64,000 nucleotides of DNA from Apoderus coryli. Its lineage: Eukaryota; Arthropoda; Insecta; Coleoptera; Attelabidae. The stretch's first letter is position 1. Each line of letters opens with the position of its first letter. Made by a program: the position numbers and the translations under genes. The DNA lies in the NCBI GenBank assembly GCA_911728435.2, contig OU452203.1, forward strand, positions 20,108,293-20,172,292, written 5' to 3'. Below, in pieces: positions 11,203-21,291 of this stretch. The notes below the pieces were generated by a model. It was not told where the DNA came from, ran no database searches, and saw only the letters and a program-made list of their open reading frames with translations.

Positions 11203-12606
11203 CACTGAAAAAAATATTGTACGTAAAACCAATTAATGGTTGTCATCAATATTTTGAACATTAATATTATGAATTGGTCACTGTTACAATGAATTTTGAT
11301 CATACATTGTTAATTTCATACATAGAAACAATGTACGATGAAACATTAATCAATAAATGCAAGACATCGAAAATTTATGTTTTTTTTTATCAATATAATG
11401 TCACTATTTATTGCTTCAATGTTTTAAATTTATTAATTTATGCTCTTCACCTTTAACACAATTATTTGTATATCATACACCTACGAACAGCGAACATAAA
11501 AACTAATAAACGATCATCGTTGATTCAATGGATGCTAAGCATTAATTTAACGAACCTAACCGTTAAATTCTGAATAACGCGCGCAAATCAATGCACCCGG
11601 CCCATAGACTGAATACTCAAAACATTGACATTACGACATTCTCATAGACTTTTTGTTTTCGCGTCCTTTTTGTTTTGTTTAGTTAAATTTATACAGTTGA
11701 AAAGTGAAGTGTGTTCCTAAATCTATTTTTAAAATTTGTTCCCAAATAATTCAACAAATGTAAATTCAAAGTTAACATCAGGCCTACTTTAAAATTGATC
11801 GTTCCTGGGTCCGGATTGTTGGAAGGAGTGGCCACAAAAAAATCATTAATATTATCAACATCATGAATAGAAGACGGTATTGTGATATTTTCCCTTGCAT
11901 AAATGTTTAGATCTCGTAATAATTTCCAATTTTGTTTAGAAGAGTTTTCCGCGGACTTTAGTTTCCAAATATAGTTCTTTCTGCCTATTCACCTCAAACG
12001 ACAGACGAATCTGACATGTTTAGCATTTAATATTAACTAAATTAAAAATAAAGCCTTTAGATTTCGAGTGTCGTACAAATATAATTTAAGTTATTTACAA
12101 AGCAGGTGCATCAAATCAATGGACGTACAGCAAGATAATTTTGAGTCTTATTTGGGCTTTTAAGTTCACTAACCATTGGTACTAGTATATTTGAACCATA
12201 CTGCACTTTGCAGTACACATAATACATATGTATATGCTCGCGATTATTGATTGAATACAGAACAATAATCTCAATTTTTCGTAAAAATAATTTCCGGCGA
12301 ACATAATTACGTAAAACAATTATTATAACCCAATGTAATAATCAGTTAACATTGGTTTAACGTACAAAAGTCATAGATTAATGTTCATCGTTCGTAACCT
12401 TAACAACCTGCTAACATCGGTTTAACGTACAGAGGTTATAAATTAATGTCCATCATTCGTAAGATCAATAATTCAGAATTCGCTACCGAATTAATGTACG
12501 AACGTTTATTGTATTAATGTCACCCATCATCGGCTCAACTTTAATGCTGACGTTCATTGATTTGAAGCACTTTTTTATTAATATCACGTACCTTTTCGGT
12601 TCAGTG
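11203..12606. mobile_element. Non-autonomous CACTA-like transposon nested in mariner
   Basis: It starts CACTGAAAAAAATATTGTACG and ends in the approximate complement, ACGTACCTTTTCGGTTCAGTG. It is flanked by a CA dinucleotide on both sides (11201-11202, 12607-12608). Deleting the element and one CA rejoins the mariner frame through the VDW/TKEM junction, so the boundaries are defined to the base. Degenerate repeats of ATTAATGT/CATTAAT/GTTTAACGTAC type crowd both ends (about 11220-11350 and 12290-12570). Subterminal arrays are a CACTA-superfamily trait. There is no transposase inside. The superfamily is inferred from the CACTG ends; the 2-bp duplication is compatible with it. Confidence 0.7.
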
Positions 12607-12608
12607 CA

Positions 12609-12734
12609 ATCGACACGAGCCTTTTTTTGAGCGATTGACAAAACGTTCTGAGTAGTACGTATAACCTCAAAAATGTCCAACTTTACGATAGAGCTGTCAG
12701 TTGCCAGATTGCAACACCAGGGTTGCCAAATCAC
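12609..12734 (-). pseudogene. Mariner 5' region and QNVLSIAQKKARVD piece
   Basis: The minus strand after the terminal repeat holds leader-like sequence and then QNVLSIAQKKARVD, which directly precedes W-TKEM in mariner transposases. The roughly 100-residue helix-turn-helix region that should come before it is missing. Confidence 0.7.
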
Positions 12735-12759
12735 GAAATATAAAAGGCAACCCTCGTAT

Positions 12760-14069
12760 TAATGAATGCTACTATATGGTCGTCTGTTCGACACTTATTG
12801 CAAATCGCTAACCGCTTATTATTGAAACAATAAAAAAATGAGGGTATGCTACCCTGTAGAACGGAATTCACGTATAATAGATATAGTTTTCTCGACAAGA
12901 ATTTTCCCTAAATGCAACCTGGTAATAAAGTATGATGTAGAATGAGCAATATGGCGAGTAATACGTTTGCATATAATAATATACCCTACAAATAAAGTAT
13001 ATACTTACTTGCAGATGTTAACTCTCTTCTACAATATTTCTTTCAAGAACAACATTGTGGATAAAATGGAATTTTTACGTTTATAACAACATAATATCAA
13101 ATGACAAATGACTTGCATTAAGAAAGAAAACAAATATTTGTTTAACTCTTAAACATCGTAGATATTATTATGTTTGTTGAAATTGTTAGTAGAGAATATA
13201 ATTTCAAAACGTTAGTTTATATCACTACTATCGTTTCCCAGATAAACATTTTTCAAAACCAGAAATCCATTCCTTGGCAGTGTGAAAAGTTATTTTTATC
13301 GGTATAGCCGAGCCGGGTTTATAGGAGCTCTCCAACTCTGAACCATAGTGCAAAATTGACGTACGACAAACATTACGGAAGTACGTGATCGTATTGCGAG
13401 CTGTTCACACTTCTAAATGTGTTGAGTACATACCTATAATAACACCACCATCTCGAAAGAAATTTATAACAGAGCGCGAAACTGCGACAGCGAAAAATTG
13501 ATAATAATGCAATTTTGTAATTCTGAAGAGTAAAAAAAATAAAACAGCTTTACAATATACAATGAATTTCATTTATCTCACAATATTGAACATTTGTTAA
13601 CAATAGGAGATATCGTTCTAAAACTTGTACCAGGTACTGATCAAAACCAAGGCATTTCATTTGCTAATCGCATGTTGTTATTAAGCGTTCACTTGATGAG
13701 CATACCTGCATATTTTGTAAAACACTGAGAGGAACGATCGAACCAGTCAGATATATAGTTGCTTAATCACAATGAGTATTTTAAACGTGCCATATTATGC
13801 ACTCTGGGCGTATTACCATTTTAATTATCCCGGCTTAATATTTTATTATCTCTTGGATTGTGGTAGTTAAAAAACAATAGTCATAACAAAAAGTAAATAC
13901 TATAATAAAAACATTTTTATGACACAATTATAAGAAAGATTAAAAGTGCAGGGAAAATTTGACTTGTAAGCAAATTATTCTTAAATAAATTTTAAATTTA
14001 GAAATCTTAAGCATTTTCATTGTGGTATCTAGACTGTTATATAATATGGTGTTTTGGAGACCACTCGAA
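12760..14069. other. No gene recognised
   Basis: AT-rich sequence without a convincing frame, RNA gene or repeat boundary. Confidence 0.5.
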
Positions 14070-14590
14070 CATGATAAATTAAACTTAGACGCAGACGTAC
14101 GTTTTACCAAGCACATCGCCTATTTGACAAAAAAGTCGTACTCTAAACTCAAAACCTTGTAAGTTCACAAAAATACATTGCCATGTCATATAAAGCTTAG
14201 ATTTTGTGATTCTCTTGTTTTGTCGAATCTCTCAAATTGTGATACGGTCTTTTGGCCGGCACTCACAGCTTGTAAGTTTGATCAGATATCTGACAGCTTT
14301 CTTGAGTCCCATTGGCTAAATTTGGATGAGCGATTTCCGATGCATATGGCTAGTTTAGTTTATAAATCTCACAAAACTCCTACATATCTTCACGAGAATG
14401 TGGTGACAGGAAACCAAATTCACAATCGTTCCACGAGATACCCAGCACTTTACCGACTTCCAAGGCCTCTGTTTCACAGGAACTTTTCTTATAATTCTGT
14501 TATAGTCTTTAATTATGTTCCGGATCATCTCAAGAGAATTTCCAATGTTCAGACATTTAGAACAAACAAGTCGTAGGAATTCATCAGTTT
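14070..14590 (+). pseudogene. LINE C-terminal fragment with internal deletions
   Basis: The + strand reads RFTKHIAYLTKKSYSKLKTL, then LPCHIKLRFCDSLVLSNLSN, CDTVFWPALTA, SHWLNLDERFPMHMASLVYK, HNRSTRYPALYRLPRP and FNYVPDHLKRISNVQTFR. This is the post-reverse-transcriptase domain of a LINE of the kind that ends with a string of N-R..T-R-Y and short basic blocks. A stop separates the first block from the rest, and segments are missing after LTACKFDQ and after HKTPTYLHE. No 3' tail or palm domain is seen. Confidence 0.75.
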
Positions 14591-15384
14591 GGTTTTGTAG
14601 CATTTGGTTATCAATTTTGTTAAAATGCTGAGAAAACAGCAGAAATCAAAACTCCAACATTTTTGTGTGAAGTTTCCTTTCTTCGACACATATTTTTGTT
14701 GTAAATGTTTGGTGGAAAACCATCACAAGGGACAAAACATCTGGAATAGTGTCATTAACATTTTCCATTGTTTTTAATCTTGACCTACTTGGGTTATTTC
14801 ACTCAAACTATTCAAATAATTACCCATTGTAGTGTTAGAACAACGACAACCTATCATGTACTAAAAGCTCTTCAACCCATTGAATAGGTAAACATCATCA
14901 CCGTGCATGTATGTATGTGACTGTTTAAATCCAAGGTTAGACTAACTTGACTAGATCTACACAAAGGTAAATATGACAGATACAATATATACGCGAATAC
15001 TGAGCTTGTTACAAAGCGTGTAAAACGTTTATATTCATACGCAAAGTACGGCTAGGAATAATGTTGTGAACACAATCAGGTTGTTTAAATATCCAAAGAT
15101 GAACTTACATAATGATATGTGATATATAATGATATAGTCTGATGCAAATTGAGTTAGATTTTGCAATATTTTTCACGTATCAACGATTTATTGATGCTAA
15201 AAAAAAACTAAAAATAAACTACTTCGCATTTTCAGCCCACGGTCTTTTTCTTCTTTTATAATCCCACTCCTGACACGTGAGCGTATGTTTATAAATATGT
15301 GAAGCCCAATTTTTTGGGCTCACTGGGTGATATACAGTAATTTATGTATTGAGAAGAAATATCTAACTAGTTAATCTTATCAAT
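14591..15384. other. No gene recognised
   Basis: AT-rich, with no supported feature. Confidence 0.5.
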
Positions 15385-15391
15385 AATATTT

Positions 15392-15833
15392 TTATTGCTT
15401 CTCGAAAGTTGATAGCTCTAAAACTTGGTTTTTGAGGGCCTCAACCGCTTCATCGGGTGAAAAAAGGCGTTGGCCACGCAGATTATCATAGTGACGATCT
15501 TCTTCAATTAGTTTTCGACCAGAATCGATTGTGCCGGAAGCACAAAGACCGATTTTAGACAACCATCTTTATCATCGTCCGTGAGCGAACTACGGCCACG
15601 TTTGAATTCTGTGTAGCAGCGATATATAGAGTGACAATTGATTGATGCAATGTTCTTGCGTTAAACTTAATTCAATTTTTTTGCAGAGATGAACTTTTCA
15701 ACTTACTGTGAACAACACAAATATTGCTCGCACGTCAAGACGTTCTCATTACGTATACTGAGATGGCATTGACGGATTTCACCTGGCAGTACCAGTGTTG
15801 CCAGTTCTTAATACATAATTAGCTACCCTCGTA
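15392..15833 (-). mobile_element. Internally deleted mariner, second family
   Basis: The minus strand, in shifted frames, gives the N-terminal helix-turn-helix tail EFKRGRSSLTDDDKDG, then LIEEDRHYDN, directly joined to RGQRLFSPDEAVEALKNQVL, which belongs near the C-terminus. The entire catalytic centre is gone. The right end is a terminal repeat TACGAGGGTAGCTAATTATG (complement at 15814-15833), related to the ends of the mariner at 10555. I see no matching left terminal repeat, so that end is probably truncated near 15390. Confidence 0.75.
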
Positions 15834-17138
15834 ATTGTTTTATCTTGTCCGAGTTTGTTTTAGACAGCTTTCCAGTTCCGTAATAGTTAATATCATCTCA
15901 TGACAGACATAGAAAATAATCATTTACATAACTTCTTTTTTGAAATATAACTTTTTGAGCATGAAACTGTCAGCTAAAATTGCGGTAAGCTTTAATTAAT
16001 TAAAGTTCACGTATGAAACCACTTTTTGTATTTTATATAATTATATAAAACTATATAATTATAAAGTTAAATAGGTACCGAATAAACTGTCACATTAGTA
16101 ACATAATATACCGTACAATACGAAACATTACTCTTGTATACTGACTTATATTATTGTAGGTTGTTGAAAATTTAATCTTATGCTCAATAGACCTCATTTT
16201 CTTCTCATCTCTTCGTAATACCGAGAGACTTACTAGATACATACACACGCGTTTACAGATGGAAAGAGAAGTAAGAGATATTGAGCAAGTTGAGTATAAG
16301 TCCCCCTCTTAATAGAAAATGTTGAAAATCCAATTGCTTTAAGCTCTCTCTCTCTTTCATGATACATAGTGGTGCAATTTTACAGAAAATTATCGATAGT
16401 TATGCTCTAAATAACATTTACAACAAATCAGTCAGACTGTGGCTTGGGTATGTGTTAGAACTGTTTTATATCCTAAGAATAAATGCCAAACGGCTCATTT
16501 TCAATTTTTTTTATCTTAAATCCTTGCTGCTATTATTTCTAAGTTTCCGAACCATTTTTATGAGGCTGAAATTCAGATTTGCTAGGTTTCAAATGGTAAA
16601 AAATATTAATGAACATTACCTTGACCTTCTTGCTTATCTCCTTCAAAAAGTAAGAAAAAAGGACTAGAATTGTAAAAGAACAGGGCCGTAGATGCTTCAT
16701 AAAACAACAATAAGTGCTATTTAATTCTGAAGCCACATTTCGGGATTATTTAATTAATTTTTTGGCAATAATTGAAATCGATTCAAATTTTGTCAAACCT
16801 AATAACAGAATATCGTCCTTTCATATAGTTATAGTACATGCACTGTATTTAATTCTATAAACGAAATATATCCTCTTATATTACTGGTTAATCTTCTGTA
16901 ATAAGAGGATTATTATACATCAACTTTATTAATTTTTTTCCTGCTCATACTCATATACAACTTTTTTTTATTTTGCTTTATACTCTCTTTTCAGATTGAT
17001 TAAAGTTTCAAGTTGATACAGAATCTGCTTTGACGCAATAAAATTACATTTTTCATCAACATGGAGTTGATATACTTAACTTTATTTTAATAATATTTCT
17101 GTTGATAGATTTCGTTATTATTAACTATTCTAATCATT
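15834..17138. other. No gene recognised
   Basis: AT-rich. A 102-residue frame at 16359-16667 is rich in Phe/Leu/Tyr as expected of AT-rich noncoding DNA; I do not accept it as a gene. Confidence 0.5.
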
Positions 17139-17262
17139 TTATAATTCAACATAGTTGCCTTTGAGGGCCATACAACGAATATAGCGATTTTCGATACCAC
17201 TTTTATAGTACGATTTCTCTTTCTCGTCAAAATAGGCCTCAGTTTCAGCCATTTCTTGTTTG
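17139..17262 (-). pseudogene. Mariner transposase C-terminal tail
   Basis: The minus strand reads [20 protein letters not shown], then [18 protein letters not shown] and a stop at 17139-17141. This matches the last 40 residues of the common insect mariner transposase (EVIAETEAYF..KDKSYYKNGI..LE.RYNRCI.LEGNYVE). Nothing upstream is preserved: the sequence changes at about 17262 into a LINE piece on the other strand. Confidence 0.85.
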
Positions 17263-17755
17263 GTAATACGTTCGGCGTTCCACAGGAATCTGTGCTGGGA
17301 CCACTTCTATTCATAATATTCGTCAATGATTTACCAGTGTGTGAACCCAACGTTGACTTCCTATTTCATGCCGATGATACCACTGTGGTAAGAGCGGATG
17401 TCGACCTCTACTACCTCTACTCCACGCTCTTGATGGGACACGGGAAAGGGCTTCAGACTGGTTTTCTGCGAATGGTCTTAGTCTGAATCAATCGAAAACT
17501 GAACGAATTGAGTTTTCGTTGGGAAATGGGTCCGATTTCTGTGATAATCATTCGGTGAGGTTCTTGGGTGTTTATATTGATCAGAGACTGACATGGCATG
17601 CTCATGTCGACTATGTTTCTGGTAGGTTATCCTCAAAGACATACGTATTGCGGGATTTGTCCACAAAATTGTCAAGATCTGTTTTGTGGATAACATTTCA
17701 TGCTCTGATACAGAGCCATGTCTCTTATGCCGTACTTGCCTGGGGGTACGCAACC
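17263..17755 (+). pseudogene. LINE reverse-transcriptase palm fragment
   Basis: [20 protein letters not shown], then [14 protein letters not shown] (the canonical YADD is HADD), RFLGVYIDQRLTWHAHVDYV and QSHVSYAVLAWG. At least one frameshift lies near 17480. Both ends are abrupt: it abuts a mariner tail at 17262 and stops near 17755 at an ACCCTGTATATATA motif. It is similar to the copy at 52835 in the order VLGPLLFLIF / FADD / FLGVTLDQKLTW. Confidence 0.85.
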
Positions 17756-18668
17756 CTGTATATATATGCTTGAATTGTTCTATCTCTATCTATATCTATA
17801 AGTAGCAGTTGGGGGCGAAACTAGGCGCGGGAATAAGGGTAAGTATCCTGGGGTACGTTAGTCTTCTTCTATTGCTGTTAAATCGTCAACTGAAAGCAGT
17901 TACGTTCCAATTTTGGTTTCTGTAAAAAATAAGATTGTTGGGAGCAGGACAATAATAGTCCTTTAAGTATTTTAATATCTAACAGCGATTTTGATTAGGA
18001 ATTCCTCAACTGCTTTTGCTTTATTATGGGGCGGGTTTTTTCAAAAGAACTGCATATGCCTGAACTTTGTTCCACAGATATATCTATGAAACCCTTATGA
18101 ATGTATGTTCCTCGATGGGTCACAGTTTAGTGCATGACGGCGCTATTTTTATTGCTGATGTCGGGATAATCACACCATGTTTTGGGTCATGAAACGAGGA
18201 AAAACTACAAACATTTAAAAGCAACACTCGCTGCCAAATAATTATGTCTAAAACAAATAAAATCATCTACGCTCTAAAGGCATATCATAACATCAATTAG
18301 AAAAGAAAATGAAGCAATTACACGTTGAAGGGGCAGTTAATTCTCACCACCCCTAAAGCATATTACTTATGATTACCATACCATATTCTCTTTCTTTTTA
18401 TAGACTCTCCCAGTACTACTAGAAGCGATATTTCAAGACGCAGGTGGTGAATTTTAAAAGATAAGCGAACAACCACCACCCCTGCGTGAACATTATTGAA
18501 ATTTGTTGCCGCTAAAAGAAAAAGCTATGTACATGCCGAGTTAATATCTTGCTTCATCTTATTTTTTGCTGTTGGTGTATACAGAAAGAAAGATATGTAG
18601 AACTTTTAGTTGATTAAAAGTGATTGAAAAGGAATATACAGGTCGACATGTGCATCGAGGAAAGGTAT
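17756..18668. other. No gene recognised
   Basis: It contains a short TCTATC/TATATC simple repeat near 17780 and otherwise unassigned AT-rich sequence. Confidence 0.5.
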
Positions 18669-18669
18669 A

Positions 18670-19205
18670 TTAGGTTATTCAATTAGTCCGTAGTATGACA
18701 CATAGATGGCGTTAGTATAATTTTTTCCATATGATTTTTATTTAGTACTAACCTTCAAACGTTTCGTGTATAAATTTGGCAGCAATCTGACTATTGATTC
18801 GTGAGTTACAGCATTTTGTGTGAGGCAACGTTTGTTATTGAAAACAAAAATGGAAAAAAGTGAATTTTGAGTTTTGGCTTCACTATTACACACCTGAACC
18901 CAAGAGACAGTCAGCTGAGTGGACAGCAATCGACCAACCGAATCCAAAGCGAGCAAAGACGCAACAGGCGGCCGGTAAGGTGATGGCGGCTGTATTTTGG
19001 AGTGCGAGAGGAATAATATTCCTTGACTACCTCCAAAAAGGAACCACCATCAACAGCGACTATTACTATGCACTTTTGGATCGATTGAAGGCTGAAATCG
19101 CAGCAAAGAAACGGCGACATTTGCAAGAGAAAAAAGTGAAAACTATGGCAAAGAGTTGTACTGAAACTACGATATTTCATTGCTTAAAATTTGGCCACCC
19201 CGTAT
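18670..19205 (+). mobile_element. Mariner copy B, deleted, with left terminal repeat
   Basis: The left end TTAGGTTATTCAATTAGTCC after TA is a classic mariner terminal repeat. A leader follows, then ATG at 18850 (MEKSEF, stopped by TGA). The sequence then jumps to HYYTPEPKRQSAEWTAIDQP, VMAAVFWSARGIIFLDYLQK, GTTINSDYYYALLDRLKAEI and KTMAKS. The N-terminal DNA-binding region, the first catalytic block and everything after KTMAK are missing. No right terminal repeat is visible; similarity ends near 19205 in a CACCCCGTATAC motif. Confidence 0.85.
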
Positions 19206-20648
19206 ACTAGCACAATAATAATTGGGACTAACAACTAATTACCCCTATAACACCACTTAAAGATATCATCAAAATAGTCCTTGTATAAAAAACAAAATTT
19301 ATTATTATTTAACAAGTAAAATGAAGTAATAAAGAATCAGATTAGGGTCTTTCTCTATTTTTTTTGCTCATTCTTTATCATTTCCCTCTTCTTAATAATT
19401 GTATGTAAGTATAATATAATAATATGCATGTATGTTGATAGAATAAGAGATAGAGGCTCTTTGGATAAAGGGCCGAGCGCTTGCGCCCTTTATGCCTCAA
19501 ATCTTTCGGAAACGAACTTTTGTGGCAGTTACGGCGCGTCAACCGATAGAGCCACTTATTGAGAAGGGGTGGTCACACGTCGCGTCAGTCGCGGCAAAAC
19601 TATACGATTAATCGGCAAATTGTCAATGTTAATAAAAAGTTTACTGCCGTGATTTCTAAACATTGTGTGAATTTTTAACTGAGTTTGTATTTAAGTGATT
19701 TAACTAATTGATTTGGAGTCTTAAATCGATCAAGTAGGTTAAGATTTTAATTCGTATTAATTGATGAGTATATCTAGCGGTTCGTATTTAGAGAATTTGA
19801 AATGTTATGTTTGCATAGAAAAACAGAATTTTGGAGACAGAAATTTTGACATAAAATCACTCTATTGTCTTTATAATTTAATTTAAATGTCTTCAAGTTC
19901 CCGAGTTATTTTTTTAAAGGATTATTCCTTCTTTTAAATTAGTTGAATACGGATTACAATTTAAATCTTATTATGGTAATTCCAATAATTTGTATAGTAT
20001 GTGCATAAAAGACCACTACATATGTAAACACTGTAATTGTAAAGCAATGCTAATTAACTACGTGGATTCTTGTCCCAATGACAGAATTCTTTCTTAATTT
20101 TTTTGTTTAAATTAAATGATGTAATTTGTATTCAAGTCAAAATCGTTTAATAAAAGCAGGAAATTTAATCATATATTTTAGTTTTGAAATAAGGGAAAAG
20201 AAATCATCAAATGTTTTTTTCAAACTAGGATTAAATATTTATATGAACTATTGACCTATATGTCACCGATGATGGTCTTAGTTAAAGCAAAATTTCATTT
20301 AACAACACGCTCTACATGACCGCTTTAGTTTCGAAGATTTGTTTTTGAAATGACAAAGTTATATAAAATTAAAAATTATAAAAACGTATAATAATGAAAA
20401 AAAAAATATTTGTATCTATTTTGAAACTTCAATGTAAATTCAAAGTAAAATCGGAGACGGGACCTAATTATTAATCTTTCTTTTTTTATGTTCTTGAACC
20501 ATTTTTCCTTTTAATTTTTTTATTTTTTCTTCTTTGGGTGTCAGGTTCTTTATTTTAAGCGAAAGTTACATTTCGTTTGTCTAACTTTATTAATTATTTT
20601 ATGAAATAATCCATTCAAAGAGGAGCGATGATTATACACATAAATAAT
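19206..20648. other. No gene recognised; GC-richer patch at 19460-19620
   Basis: Most is AT-rich. The 19460-19620 stretch has many CpG dinucleotides (gcgcgtc, cgtcgcgtcagtcgcggc) and a hairpin with 9-bp arms, ATAAAGGGC (19465-19473) and GCCCTTTAT (19484-19492). It lies about 4.1 kb upstream of the signal-peptide exon and could be a promoter or 5'UTR exon of that gene. This is a guess from composition only. Confidence 0.35.
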
Positions 20649-20713
20649 ACGACGTCAGCTCCACAAAATAAATATATTCATATATCAAAACACACGGCAA
20701 ATTGCCTATGTCA

Positions 20714-20757
20714 GTCAGACATGTTTCGAGAAATTTTTCATTCTCATCATCAGTGAC
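20714..20757 (-). ncRNA. Hammerhead-ribozyme-like motif (best copy)
   Basis: The minus strand reads stem I GTCA, core CTGATGA, one extra T, stem II GAGAA..TTCTC, core GAA, palindrome ACATGT as a minimal stem III, C at the cleavage position (giving a GTC triplet) and stem I complement TGAC. All conserved hammerhead positions are present. The extra base between CTGATGA and stem II departs from the strict consensus. Very short stem III is a property of the hammerheads associated with Penelope-like elements, which work better as dimers. No Penelope reverse transcriptase is nearby. Confidence 0.5.
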
Positions 20758-21224
20758 ATTTGGATACAAGACAAACTATTTAGTTTCACAATGTAACATA
20801 CTCTAAAAAGGGATATGTAACATACTCTAAAAAGGGATAAGCAAACTTTAATTTATTAATTATATTTTCATCTTAGAAAGAATCTAGGTAAGATTTTGCT
20901 AAAAATCATTACAAGTATCTTGAATATTTACAAAATGTGTAGAAATGAATAGTCCACACTCGGACCTACTGCTTTAAAGGTTCATTTATTAGTTTTTGAA
21001 ATGATTTTCATATACCCCATAAAATTGCCTCGACTTAGTTTTCTTTTAAACTTCAATGTAAATATCGAATTTTGATCGCCTGATATTAATAAATTTAATT
21101 ATTTTTTTAATGTATTAATAAAAAAAAATCTAATCCGCATATCTTAAAAACGAATAGCTTTAGGTATAAGAAAGGCTATATAAGAATAAAAGCTTATCAA
21201 TTTTCCTCTCAGTTTTTGATATCA

Positions 21225-21291
21225 TATACAGGGTGTCTCATTTAGAAAATTCGAGTAAAACGCAAATTTGAGTTTGGACTCACCCTGTATA
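21225..21291. repeat. Small hairpin with TATACAGGGTG ends
   Basis: TATACAGGGTG (21225-21235) and CACCCTGTATA (21281-21291) are perfect inverted ends of a 67-bp unit. The same end motif is scattered through the window (see findings), so this is probably the smallest form of a dispersed repeat. Confidence 0.6.

Larger units (their letters stand above)
10555..12759 (-). mobile_element. Mariner element with complete terminal repeats, interrupted by a CACTA-like element
   Basis: Perfect 25-bp inverted ends (TACGAGGGTTGCCTTTTATA and the next five bases at 10555; complement at 12735-12759), with terminal TA dinucleotides as expected for mariner. Removing the nested element (11203-12606 plus one CA duplication) leaves about 0.8 kb, against about 1.3 kb for an intact mariner. 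The transposase is therefore also deleted internally, including most of the N-terminal DNA-binding region. The element is a non-autonomous fossil. Confidence 0.88.

Noticed and set aside
16359..16667. 102-residue plus-strand open frame
   Set aside because: Rich in Phe, Leu, Tyr and Lys as expected by chance in AT-rich DNA; no domain, no neighbouring exon signals.
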